From: Hydrogenophaga sp.
GTDB taxonomy: Bacteria; Pseudomonadota; Gammaproteobacteria; Burkholderiales; Burkholderiaceae_C
Assembly (NCBI GenBank): GCA_018993155.1
Contig: JAGKSX010000018.1
Coordinates: 1-56,376 of the forward strand
Direction of reading: 5' to 3'
Length of the DNA stretch: 56,376 nucleotides
Each line of letters starts with the position of its first letter. Within the stretch, counting starts at the first letter, position 1. The notes under the pieces were generated by a model. The model worked only from the letters and a program-made list of their open reading frames with translations. It did not search any database and was not told where the DNA came from. Both the position numbers and the translations under genes were made by a program. This document shows positions 17,174 through 24,784 of the stretch, in pieces.

Positions 17174-17791
17174 ATGACGCAGATCGTTTCGCTCAACGCG
17201 GCGCGCACCCGCCAGGCCAAGGCGGTCCAGGGTGGTGGGGGCACCGCCTACTGGCCCTTGCAGGCGCTGGAAACGGGTGGGCCCGAGCAGTGGATCCACG
17301 ATGCGCTGGCTGGCCAGCCTTACGAGGGGTTCGGTCTGTCCTGCTGGGCGCAGCAGCCCAACCTCAAGGAAGCCACGCTCCGGCTGGCGTCCTTCATCAC
17401 ACCCTGTTGGCCCTCCGAGGATGGCTCCTCCCTTCTGGTGCGAGCCATCGGGGAAGCGGTCAAACGCTCCGAGGTGGCCGTCGGCAACGGTGAGACCTTT
17501 ACCGGCCGTTTCGTGGGGGTCTACCTCTATGGCCTGACCATGCACGCGAAGGATGTGGCGCGGGTCTCCATCTCTGGCGTGGACCGGTTCGGCATGGTCC
17601 AGCGCTGGCGGCACTTCTCGGAGCCCTTGCAGGCCTGGGCGGTGCGCCATGGCATCGACACGCTGGTCGCCGAGGTGTCGGATCCCTTGCCCGCCGAGGT
17701 CACCATCGTGGGCATCCGCACGCACATGGTCGTGCGGGTGTCGGACCCCATCGACACCGGCTACCTCATGAAACACGCGGCCCAGGGGTGA
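17174..17791 (+). CDS. Hypothetical protein of unknown family
   Basis: I do not recognise this 205-residue protein. It has no signal peptide or membrane segment. The C-terminal half looks like an alternating beta-strand domain (ARVSISGVDRFGMVQRWRHF and EVTIVGIRTHMVVRVSDP regions). The start at 17174 lacks an obvious ribosome binding site, so the N-terminus is uncertain. It is 169 bp after the FlhC-like gene and 18 bp before the next gene, which suggests an operon running to 19,390. Base composition resembles the rest of the window. Confidence 0.65.
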   Translation: MTQIVSLNAARTRQAKAVQGGGGTAYWPLQALETGGPEQWIHDALAGQPYEGFGLSCWAQQPNLKEATLRLASFITPCWPSEDGSSLLVRAIGEAVKRSEVAVGNGETFTGRFVGVYLYGLTMHAKDVARVSISGVDRFGMVQRWRHFSEPLQAWAVRHGIDTLVAEVSDPLPAEVTIVGIRTHMVVRVSDPIDTGYLMKHAAQG

Positions 17792-17809
17792 TGGTGAGGT
17801 CGGTTGCCC

Positions 17810-18583
17810 ATGCACAGCGATGACCACGCCCAACTGTACGGGCTGAGCGCACGGCGCGCGCCGCGGCACAATCCGGCGTCCTGTTTCGCATGCCACAAGT
17901 ACCTGCTCTCCAGCATCATCCAGGTGTTGCAGGAGCGCGAGCATGCGCCACGGCAGGGGCCTGCCGTGATGCTTCGCGTGGTCCACGCGCATTCACAGCT
18001 CGATGTCGACTCGGGCCCTGGATCGCTCGATTTCACCGAAACCAGCGCCTGGGGCGAACTGCGCTCGGGCGACCCCCACGAGCCTCGGCCGTTTGCCCTG
18101 TCGGTGTTCGACACCGGGAGCACCGCGGGCCTGGGCGGCACGCTGGCCGACATGCTCTTTCGACTGGCGCCCATTCCGTGGGCACAGACCGCCAGCCTCA
18201 CCGACGAGGAGGTCGCGCACAACAGCGTCGTGCACCTCGCGTTCGCACCGCGCCTGCCGGACGATCCCCTGGTTGTTCACAGTTGCAACGCGGCGGGGCA
18301 GGGCGTGACCCACCTGCGCCGGTCGGACCGCTGGCAACGTGTCTCCGGCGAAGAGGTCGTGCAGGCCGCATTGAGGCATGCGCACATGATGGGCAGGGGC
18401 CCCTCCCAGTCTGGCAACCCGCGGCAGGCCCCCGATGTGCCCACCGCCACGCCTTCCGGCGAGGCCTTCACCAGCACCAGCGAGATTCTCAAGGCCTTCG
18501 ATCACATCCTCGTGCGGGCCGCCGTGCGAGAGCTGCAGAACCAGGAGGCGATGGAGAGCGGCCGCAGGAGCGTTTGGTTGTGA
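17810..18583 (+). CDS. Hypothetical protein with an N-terminal CxxC motif
   Basis: I do not recognise this 257-residue protein. A CFAC motif (Cys25, Cys28) lies near the N-terminus within PASCFACHKYLL. The region about 175–215 is Gly/Pro/Ser-rich and probably flexible. The end is helical (KAFDHILVRAAVRELQNQEA). A GAGG box at 17796–17799 supports the ATG at 17810 over a TTG two codons upstream. It lies in a run of four unassigned, closely spaced genes. Confidence 0.62.
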   Translation: MHSDDHAQLYGLSARRAPRHNPASCFACHKYLLSSIIQVLQEREHAPRQGPAVMLRVVHAHSQLDVDSGPGSLDFTETSAWGELRSGDPHEPRPFALSVFDTGSTAGLGGTLADMLFRLAPIPWAQTASLTDEEVAHNSVVHLAFAPRLPDDPLVVHSCNAAGQGVTHLRRSDRWQRVSGEEVVQAALRHAHMMGRGPSQSGNPRQAPDVPTATPSGEAFTSTSEILKAFDHILVRAAVRELQNQEAMESGRRSVWL

Positions 18584-18605
18584 GCCGAACGCCCAGGAGC
18601 GAACC

Positions 18606-18950
18606 TTGTTGTACCCCCTGAACATCCCTTGCCTGCGCAGTGCCGCCGATCGGGCGTCGGCGCCCGCGGCCACCACCGTGCCCGCCCGGCTCAGCGCTGC
18701 CGGGGCCGGTCCCGGTGTCGATCTGGGGGTGGTCGTCCATCTGTGGTCCGAGCATTCCCCGCCCGACGGCAAGGCGCTGTGTGGTGCGCGGCCCAGCGGC
18801 ATCTTCCGTCGATGGCAAGCCCGGCGGGGCGAGCCGGTGTCCTGTGTGAAGTGCCTGGCGGTTCTGGCGGAGGAGAACGCCATGGGCCGCGAGCCTGCCG
18901 CCCCCGATGCTCGAACCGTGGAACCGTTTGCTGGAGTCTGTGCACCATGA
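18606..18950 (+). CDS. Small putative zinc-ribbon-like protein with a TTG start
   Basis: This 114-residue protein contains His44 (VHLWSEH), Cys58 (KALCGARP) and Cys79/Cys82 (VSCVKCLAVLAEE). The pattern is common in small phage/plasmid-borne metal-binding proteins. I infer the TTG start at 18606 from an AGGAG box at 18595–18599 with good spacing; the frame is open further upstream. Its stop overlaps the next start in an ATGA. No function is proposed beyond probable zinc binding. Confidence 0.55.
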   Translation: MLYPLNIPCLRSAADRASAPAATTVPARLSAAGAGPGVDLGVVVHLWSEHSPPDGKALCGARPSGIFRRWQARRGEPVSCVKCLAVLAEENAMGREPAAPDARTVEPFAGVCAP

Positions 18951-19390
18951 ACCCATCCCTCGTGTCTTCCGCCACACCCGGCTTTCGCCCGCGAGACGAC
19001 ATTCATCCGGATGACCGCGCGGGCGACGTCATCCCCCTGTACCAGCACACGGTCAAGACCCCGCACATGAAAGCCATGCAGGACGTGCTGGACATCACCG
19101 CGGTGATCGACTCGGTGCTGGCGCGCGACTTCGGCGGCAAGGGCCGGGGCATCCACTCCAAGCTCGACAGCGTGCGCCACCCGGTGCCGGCGCGGCTGGA
19201 CCGGCGGCTGCGGTATCTCGCGGCCGTGCGCAACAAGGCCCTCAACGAGCCGGACTGGGAGATTCCGCAGCGCGAGCGCTACCTGGCCGAATGCCGAGCC
19301 GCCGCCATCCGCCTGCTCGACATCGGTCGCCGGCGCCAGCGCAGGGCGCATCTGCTGCACCGCTGGCTGGCGCGCCTGTCGGGCGGCTGA
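18947..19390 (+). CDS. Hypothetical protein, weakly HEPN-like
   Basis: This 147-residue protein overlaps the preceding gene by four bases (ATGA), suggesting translational coupling. The C-terminal half is helical, with RLDRRLRYLAAVRNKALNEP at about 83–102. The R95-N96-x3-N100 pattern resembles the R-x4-H motif of HEPN ribonuclease/nucleotide-binding domains with Asn in place of His. The resemblance is short and may be chance. If real, it would suggest a non-catalytic or altered HEPN domain. It is the last gene of the unassigned run and converges on the histidine kinase. Confidence 0.6.
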   Translation: MNPSLVSSATPGFRPRDDIHPDDRAGDVIPLYQHTVKTPHMKAMQDVLDITAVIDSVLARDFGGKGRGIHSKLDSVRHPVPARLDRRLRYLAAVRNKALNEPDWEIPQRERYLAECRAAAIRLLDIGRRRQRRAHLLHRWLARLSGG

Positions 19391-19405
19391 GCGCCGCCTG
19401 CGCGA

Positions 19406-21025
19406 TCAGCACCCGAGCGCGGCCAGGCCGGACGCCGCCATCGCCGTTTCCACCGGCAGCGTGAAGTAGACCGCACAGCCGTGGCCCGGCGTGCTGTCGA
19501 GCCAGATGCGGCCGTTGTGGCGCTGCACGATGCGCTGGCACAGAGCCAGGCCCGCGCCGTGGCCCTCGAAGTCCAGCGTGTGGTGCTGGCGCTGGAACAT
19601 GAGGAACAGGTTGCTGGCCTTGGCGACGTCGAAGCCGGCGCCGTTGTCCACGATGAAGAACCGGCAGGTGCCGTCGCTCTCCGTGCGGCAGCCGATCTGG
19701 ATTTCGGCCGGCTCGACCTTGCGCGTGAACTTCATGGCGTTGTCCAGCAGCCGCGTGAACAGGTCGGTCACCATCGCCGCGTCGGCCACCACCGTCGGCA
19801 GATCGGGCTGGATCTCCCACTGGATATGGCGGTCGGGGGCGGCCTGCCGCAGGCGCGAGACCACACCTTCGAGCACGCTGTTCATCGCCAACCGCTCGGG
19901 GTGCAGGTCGATGCGGCCGATGCGCGAGTAGGTCAGCAGGTTCTCGATCATCGCGTTCAGGCGCTGCGAGGCCCGCTTCATGGCATCGCGGAAATGCCGG
20001 ATCTCTTCACTGGCGTTCTCGCCCAGTTCCTCGGCGATGAGGCCGGCGAAGGTGTTGATGTGCCGCACCGGCCCACGCAGATCGTGCGTGATGGAGTGGG
20101 TGAAGATGTCCAGGTCCTTGTTCGGCACGGTGTGCTGGCGCACTCGCTGGGTCACGCGCCGGTCCAGTTCGGCGTTGAGGTCGTTCATGACCCGGTCCAG
20201 GTCTTTCATCGCGGTCATGTCGCGCGTGATGCAGGACAAGCCTTCGAGCTCGCCGTTGTCGCCGCGCAGGGCCGTGATCAAGGTCTGGCCCCAGAACGCC
20301 TCCGCACCGGCGCGCTTGAGCCAGCCGCGGGTTTCCCATTGGCCGCGATCGATGGCCAGCCGGATGGTGTCGTCGATGCCGATCTCCGCCTCTTCACCGA
20401 CGCGCGGCGCGGCCATGTCGGCCAGGTGCATGTTGCCCACCTGTTCCCGGGAAAAGCCGTGCAGGCGGTGCGCGCTCTCGCTCCATTCGGTGATGCGGCC
20501 CACCGGGTCGAGGAAGTAGATGCAGGAGTCCTGCAGCGCATCGGCCATGAGGTCGAAGCGGCGCTTGTTCTGCGCGAGGTCATCGACGCGCGCTCGCCCG
20601 GCGACGTCCTTCGTTTCGACGAAGACCCCGAGGACCACGCCGTCGTGCACGTCGGGCGTGAACGAGGTCTCGGTGAAGGTGTGGGCTCCGCCCGGCGTGG
20701 ACTGCTCCGTGAGCCTCAGCTGTTTCTCGCCACCCAGGGCCTGCATGAAGCGCGGCAGCAGGGCGGGCAGGGCGTCCTGGGGAAAACAGTCCTGGAACGG
20801 CCGGCCTTCCAGTGCCGAAGGGTCGATGCGCAGGCTGTCGCAGAAGGCCTGGTTGCCAAAGCGGCAGCGCAGATCGAGGTCGAAGTGCGCGAGTTGCCAT
20901 GGCAATCGGTCGGCGATCGAACGCGCCAGCGCCGCCTGTTCCTGCAACCGCTCGATCGTCAGGCCGCAGGAGGCCTTTTCTGCGGCCTGGGTCGAGGGGG
21001 GCGCGGACGGTTCAAGGGTGGGCAT
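19406..21025 (-). CDS. PAS-domain sensor histidine kinase
   Basis: The 539-residue protein has two PAS-like domains (about 45–160 and about 165–285), a coiled linker and a HisKA domain with phospho-acceptor His314 in ITHDLRGP, as in phytochrome-type kinases. The C-terminal HATPase has an N-box LLDNAMKFTRK and G-boxes VDNGAGFD and GHGAGLALC. No transmembrane segment is seen, so sensing is probably cytoplasmic. The ATG at 21025 is preferred; an upstream in-frame ATG at 21091 is possible. No response regulator is encoded nearby. It lies between the accessory genes and fliF and is transcribed away from fliF, so a link to flagellar control is only positional. Confidence 0.85.
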   Translation of the reverse strand: MPTLEPSAPPSTQAAEKASCGLTIERLQEQAALARSIADRLPWQLAHFDLDLRCRFGNQAFCDSLRIDPSALEGRPFQDCFPQDALPALLPRFMQALGGEKQLRLTEQSTPGGAHTFTETSFTPDVHDGVVLGVFVETKDVAGRARVDDLAQNKRRFDLMADALQDSCIYFLDPVGRITEWSESAHRLHGFSREQVGNMHLADMAAPRVGEEAEIGIDDTIRLAIDRGQWETRGWLKRAGAEAFWGQTLITALRGDNGELEGLSCITRDMTAMKDLDRVMNDLNAELDRRVTQRVRQHTVPNKDLDIFTHSITHDLRGPVRHINTFAGLIAEELGENASEEIRHFRDAMKRASQRLNAMIENLLTYSRIGRIDLHPERLAMNSVLEGVVSRLRQAAPDRHIQWEIQPDLPTVVADAAMVTDLFTRLLDNAMKFTRKVEPAEIQIGCRTESDGTCRFFIVDNGAGFDVAKASNLFLMFQRQHHTLDFEGHGAGLALCQRIVQRHNGRIWLDSTPGHGCAVYFTLPVETAMAASGLAALGC

Positions 21026-21385
21026 GGGGAGAGGTGCTTTCTGTCGGTGGCGCTGCTGTCCCGTCTGGGCGGCGCTTGCGGCGTCAACCATACCAGCAGC
21101 CTGTGGCGGCGGTGCGACTCGGCGTTGCGTCCTGCGTCCAACGCCCTCAAATTTTTCCGCCCATTCCGAGCAAATTGACACGCTTGGGCGGCCCCCGATG
21201 GAGGGCGCCACCCACACAGGGACGGGCATGTGTGGCATGGCGCCGCGCTTTAGTTCGAAAGCAGTCGTTTGTCGATGTCGTGTCGCGCGAGGCCGGACCT
21301 ACGGGGGGATTTGGACTCAAAGAGCGAAGTGGTCGAGGGGGGGCCAGCGCCAAGAATCCACCGGTACCCCAACAGGACCCATCGA
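21026..21385. other. 360-bp divergent control region upstream of fliF
   Basis: No gene is evident here. The region must hold the promoters for the histidine kinase (reverse) and fliF (forward). A perfect TTGACA occurs at 21175–21180 but no acceptable −10 box follows at 16–18 bp, which may point to an activator-dependent promoter. A long hairpin lies at 21204–21244. No sigma-54 or sigma-28 consensus was found. The fliF frame is open back to 21269, but the extension lacks a good start. Confidence 0.6.
21204..21244. promoter_or_regulatory. Long imperfect hairpin in the fliF leader
   Basis: GGCGCCACCCACACA (21204–21218) faces TGTGTGGCATGGCGCC (21229–21244). This gives two 7-bp perfect helices separated by a small 1x2 internal loop, with a 10-nt terminal loop. 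No T-tract follows. It lies 142 bp upstream of the fliF start and could be a protein-binding dyad or an RNA leader structure. Confidence 0.55.
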
Positions 21386-23068
21386 ATGAATGCACTCAGG
21401 CTCATGCGCGACAAGCTGCCCTCGGGGAAAGCCTTGGGCGGCGCCTTGCGTCCTGAACTGATGTCCCGCCTGCTGCCGGTCGTGCTGCTGGCGATCGGCA
21501 TCACGGCCCTGGTGATGATGTTCCTGTGGAACGACCAGGCCAGCTACAAGCCGGTGTTCGGTGCGCGCGAGCAGGTGCCGGTGTCGGACATGATGGCCGC
21601 GCTGGATGCCGAAGGCATCGCCTACCGGCTGCACCCCGAGTCGGGCCAGGTGCTGGTCTCGTCCTCCGACCTCGGCCGCGCCCGCATGCTGCTGGCGGCC
21701 AAGGGCGTCACCGCGCGCCTGCCCGAGGGGCTGGAACTGATGGACAAGAACGACCCGCTGGGTGTCACGCAGTTCGTGCAGGACATCCGCTTCCGCCGCG
21801 GCCTGGAAGGCGAGCTGGTGCAGAGCATCACCTCGATGGACGCCGTGCGCTCGGCCCGCGTCCACCTGTCCGTGGCGCGCTCCTCGACCTTCGTGCTCAA
21901 CGCCCAGGACAAGAGCACGGCCTCGGTGGTGTTGAGCCTGCACCCCGGCCGCACGCTGGGCAACGAGCAGATCGCCTCCATCATCCAGCTCGTGGCCGGC
22001 AGCGTGTCCAACCTGGACCCGTCCCGCGTGAGCGTGGTCGATCAGGCCGGCCGCCTGCTCTCCGCGCGCGTCGATGTGAAGGACGGCATCGACCAGGGCA
22101 GCTTCGCCGACGAGGCGGTGCGCAAGGCGCAGAACGACATCCTGCAGAACGCGCACCAGCTGCTGCAGCCGCTGCTGGGCGCGGGCAACTACAACGTGAG
22201 CGTGGCGGTCGAGCTCGGTCAGGACCGCGTGCAGGAAACCCAGGAGCGCTACGGCGATGCGCCCAAGGTCACCAACGAAGCGTCGCGCGAGGAGAGCAAC
22301 CGCGACCGCGTGGCGCTCGGTGTGCCGGGCTCGCTCAGCAACCGCCCGGCCACACCGGCGCCGGACGCGAACGAGGCTCCCAACACCGCCGAGCGCAGCG
22401 CCGTCACCCGGCAGTTCGCCTACGACCGCAGTGTCACCACCATCCAGCGCGCGCGCGGCCAGCTCAAGAAGCTCAGTGTGGCCGTGGTGCTCAACGAAGG
22501 TGCCGCCCCCGGCGGTGCCGCCAGCTGGGGGCCTCAGGAAATCGCGCGCATGGAAAGCCTGCTGCGCGGCGGCCTGGGCATCAACGCCGAGCGCGGCGAC
22601 CAGCTTGTGGTCTCGGCGCTGGCCTTCCCCGGTGCAGCACCCGCCGTGCCCTGGTACGCGGAACGCGAGACCGTGTTCGAGTTCGTGACCTGGGGCCTGT
22701 ATGCCCTGGGCGCGCTGCTCGCCTACTTCCTGCTGGCGCGCCCGCTGCTGCGCCTTCTGCGTGAGCGCGGCAAGCCCGCCGCCGAAGTCGGCATGACCGA
22801 CCTGATCGCCCTCGAAGGCGGCCCTGGCGCAGCCGAGGAGGCGCCCGCGCTGGCCCAGCCGTCTCAGGCCGTTGCGGCGCTGCCCAACAAGGTCCAGCCG
22901 TCGGCCTCCGGCGCGATGGTGCCGCTGCTCGCCGACTACGACCTGCCGCCGCCCGGTTCGCCGGTGGAGGTGCTGGTCAATCACTTGAAGGTGCTGGCCC
23001 AGAAGGAGCCCGAGCGCGTCGCCGAAGTTGTCAAACAGTGGGTCCAGAAAAATGCCGCCATCACCTGA
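21386..23068 (+). CDS. fliF: Flagellar MS-ring protein FliF
   Basis: The 560-residue protein forms the MS ring of the basal body in the inner membrane. An N-terminal membrane segment (about 27–46, LLPVVLLAIGITALVMMFLW) is followed by ring-building domains with the typical DLGRARMLLAAKG and KASVVLSL-like stretches. A second membrane segment lies near 430–455, then the cytoplasmic FliG-binding tail. The ATG at 21386 has an AGGA box at 21374–21377. The gene opens a tightly overlapping fliFGHIJ operon, and its 3' end overlaps fliG by 17 bp. Confidence 0.96.
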   Translation: MNALRLMRDKLPSGKALGGALRPELMSRLLPVVLLAIGITALVMMFLWNDQASYKPVFGAREQVPVSDMMAALDAEGIAYRLHPESGQVLVSSSDLGRARMLLAAKGVTARLPEGLELMDKNDPLGVTQFVQDIRFRRGLEGELVQSITSMDAVRSARVHLSVARSSTFVLNAQDKSTASVVLSLHPGRTLGNEQIASIIQLVAGSVSNLDPSRVSVVDQAGRLLSARVDVKDGIDQGSFADEAVRKAQNDILQNAHQLLQPLLGAGNYNVSVAVELGQDRVQETQERYGDAPKVTNEASREESNRDRVALGVPGSLSNRPATPAPDANEAPNTAERSAVTRQFAYDRSVTTIQRARGQLKKLSVAVVLNEGAAPGGAASWGPQEIARMESLLRGGLGINAERGDQLVVSALAFPGAAPAVPWYAERETVFEFVTWGLYALGALLAYFLLARPLLRLLRERGKPAAEVGMTDLIALEGGPGAAEEAPALAQPSQAVAALPNKVQPSASGAMVPLLADYDLPPPGSPVEVLVNHLKVLAQKEPERVAEVVKQWVQKNAAIT

Positions 23069-24077
23069 TCAGGAAGGGGCCGACAGCGGCTCGCTCTCGG
23101 CCACCGAACAGGCTGCCATCGTGCTCCTGAGCATGGGCGAGCAGCCGGCCGCGGCTGTGTTGCAGCACCTCTCGCGCGAGGAACTGCTGGACGTCACCCA
23201 GGTCATGTCGCGCATGAGCGGCATCAAGGTGGACATGGCCCGCACGGCCCTGCAGCGCTTCTTCGACGACTACCGCGAGCAAAGCGGCGTGCACGGCGCC
23301 TCACGCGCCTACCTCAAGAGCTCGCTGGACATGGCGCTGGGCGCGAACATCGCCAGCAGCGTGCTCACCCGCATCTACGGCGACGCCATCCGGCCGAAGA
23401 TGGCCCGGCTGCAGTGGGCCTCATCGCGCTGGATCGCCGACCGCATCGCAGCCGAGCACGAGCACATGCAGGCGGTCTTCCTGGCCTTCCTGCCCTCGGC
23501 ACTGGCCAGCGAGGTCATCGAGCGGCTGCCCGAGGAAAACCGCGACGCGGTGCTGATGCAGATCGCCCAGCTCGGCCATGTGGAGCACGACATCCTGCGC
23601 GAACTCGAGGTGCTGGTGGATGCGTACCTGGCGAGCCTGGAAACCCAGAGCGCCACGGTGGAGGGCGTGCGCCAGGCCGCCGAGATCATCAACCGCCTGC
23701 CCGGCAACCGCCAGAAGATGGTCGAGCAGATGCGGGCGCGCGATCCGGCCGTCATGGCTCGGATCGAGGTCAGCATGTACGACTTCTTCATCCTCTCGCG
23801 ACAGACCGAGGAAGTCATCACCCGCATCATCGAAACCTCGCCGCTGGACCTGTGGGCCGTGGCGCTCAAGGGTGCGGACCCCGAGGTGCGCCGCAAAGTG
23901 CTGCAGGCCATGCCGAGGCGCCAGGCGCAATCCTTCGAAGACACGCTGCGTCGCACCGGACCGGTACCGCTCAGCCGCGTCGAGCAGGCACGCGCCGAGA
24001 TCATGCGCGAGGTCAAGGCGCTGGTGGACCGCGATGAGATCCAGATCCAGCTGTTTGCCGAGGCGGTGGTCGCATGA
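23052..24077 (+). CDS. fliG: Flagellar motor switch protein FliG
   Basis: The 341-residue protein fits FliG length and order. The N-terminal domain that binds FliF (TEQAAIVLLSMGEQPAAAVL) is followed by the middle domain (RLPEENRDAVLMQIAQL) and a C-terminal torque-generating domain with charged helices (EVRRKVLQAMPRRQAQSFED). It couples stator activity to rotation at the cytoplasmic face of the MS ring. The ATG at 23052, inside the fliF 3' end, is chosen. It overlaps fliH by 4 bp (ATGA). Confidence 0.95.
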   Translation: MPPSPDQEGADSGSLSATEQAAIVLLSMGEQPAAAVLQHLSREELLDVTQVMSRMSGIKVDMARTALQRFFDDYREQSGVHGASRAYLKSSLDMALGANIASSVLTRIYGDAIRPKMARLQWASSRWIADRIAAEHEHMQAVFLAFLPSALASEVIERLPEENRDAVLMQIAQLGHVEHDILRELEVLVDAYLASLETQSATVEGVRQAAEIINRLPGNRQKMVEQMRARDPAVMARIEVSMYDFFILSRQTEEVITRIIETSPLDLWAVALKGADPEVRRKVLQAMPRRQAQSFEDTLRRTGPVPLSRVEQARAEIMREVKALVDRDEIQIQLFAEAVVA

Positions 24078-24784
24078 AGATCTACCGGCCGCACCGCTTC
24101 CCGCCGCTGAGCCGCTTCACGCCGGTCCAGGCGCTGTCGCCCGGCGACGCCGAGAGCGCGCAGGCGGCGCTGGCCGAAGGCTTTCAGCAGGGCATGGACC
24201 GCGGCTACCGCGAAGGCTATGACAGCGGGGCGGAGCGCGGCCAGGCCGAAGGCCGCCTGCAAGGGCTCCAGGAAGGCCGAGACGAAGGGCTGGCCGAGGC
24301 CCGTGCCGCCGTGCTGGCCCGCTGGCAGGTGTATGCGGCGCCAGTGGACGCCGCGCTCGCGGCCCTGCACCAGGCCCAGGACGATTACCAGAAGGCCCTG
24401 CGCAGCGAGGTCGTCGATCTGGTGGGCAAGGTGGCCCGGCAGGTGATCCGCGCCGAGCTCACGCTGCAGCCCGCGCAGTTGCTGGCCCTGGTCGAGGAGT
24501 CCCTCAAGAGCATGCCGCCTGCCACCGGCGAGATCGAGGTGTTCCTCAACCCGGAAGACCTGGAGCGCATCCGCGACCTGGACCCCGTGCGCGCCCGCAC
24601 GTGGAAACTCATGGCAGACAGCCGCCTCGACGCCGGTGAATGCCGGGTGCACTGCGGCGGCCAGGAGGCCGACGCCGGCTGCCGCCACCGGCTGCAGGCC
24701 TGCATGGAACAGATCGGCGCGCAGCTGCTCGACGCCGAGCCTGCCGCAGGCGAGGCGGGCGCGCCCACGGAGCTCGCCGCATGA
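24074..24784 (+). CDS. fliH: Flagellar export ATPase regulator FliH
   Basis: The 236-residue protein carries the hallmark Gly-rich heptad-like segment of FliH (GFQQGMDRGYREGYDSG at about 36–52 and GLQEGRDEG). A helical region follows, then a C-terminal domain homologous to V/F-ATPase stalk subunits (EVVDLVGKVARQVIRAELTL region). It anchors and regulates the FliI ATPase at the export gate. It is coupled to both neighbours by ATGA overlaps. Confidence 0.93.
   Translation: MKIYRPHRFPPLSRFTPVQALSPGDAESAQAALAEGFQQGMDRGYREGYDSGAERGQAEGRLQGLQEGRDEGLAEARAAVLARWQVYAAPVDAALAALHQAQDDYQKALRSEVVDLVGKVARQVIRAELTLQPAQLLALVEESLKSMPPATGEIEVFLNPEDLERIRDLDPVRARTWKLMADSRLDAGECRVHCGGQEADAGCRHRLQACMEQIGAQLLDAEPAAGEAGAPTELAA

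Noticed and set aside
14709-19390. Attachment-site duplication of tRNA-Cys
   Set aside because: I looked for a repeat of the tRNA-Cys 3' end within the accessory segment and saw none.
21026-21385. Sigma-54 promoter upstream of fliF
   Set aside because: No GG-N10-GC match was found, consistent with the absence of a LafK-type activator.
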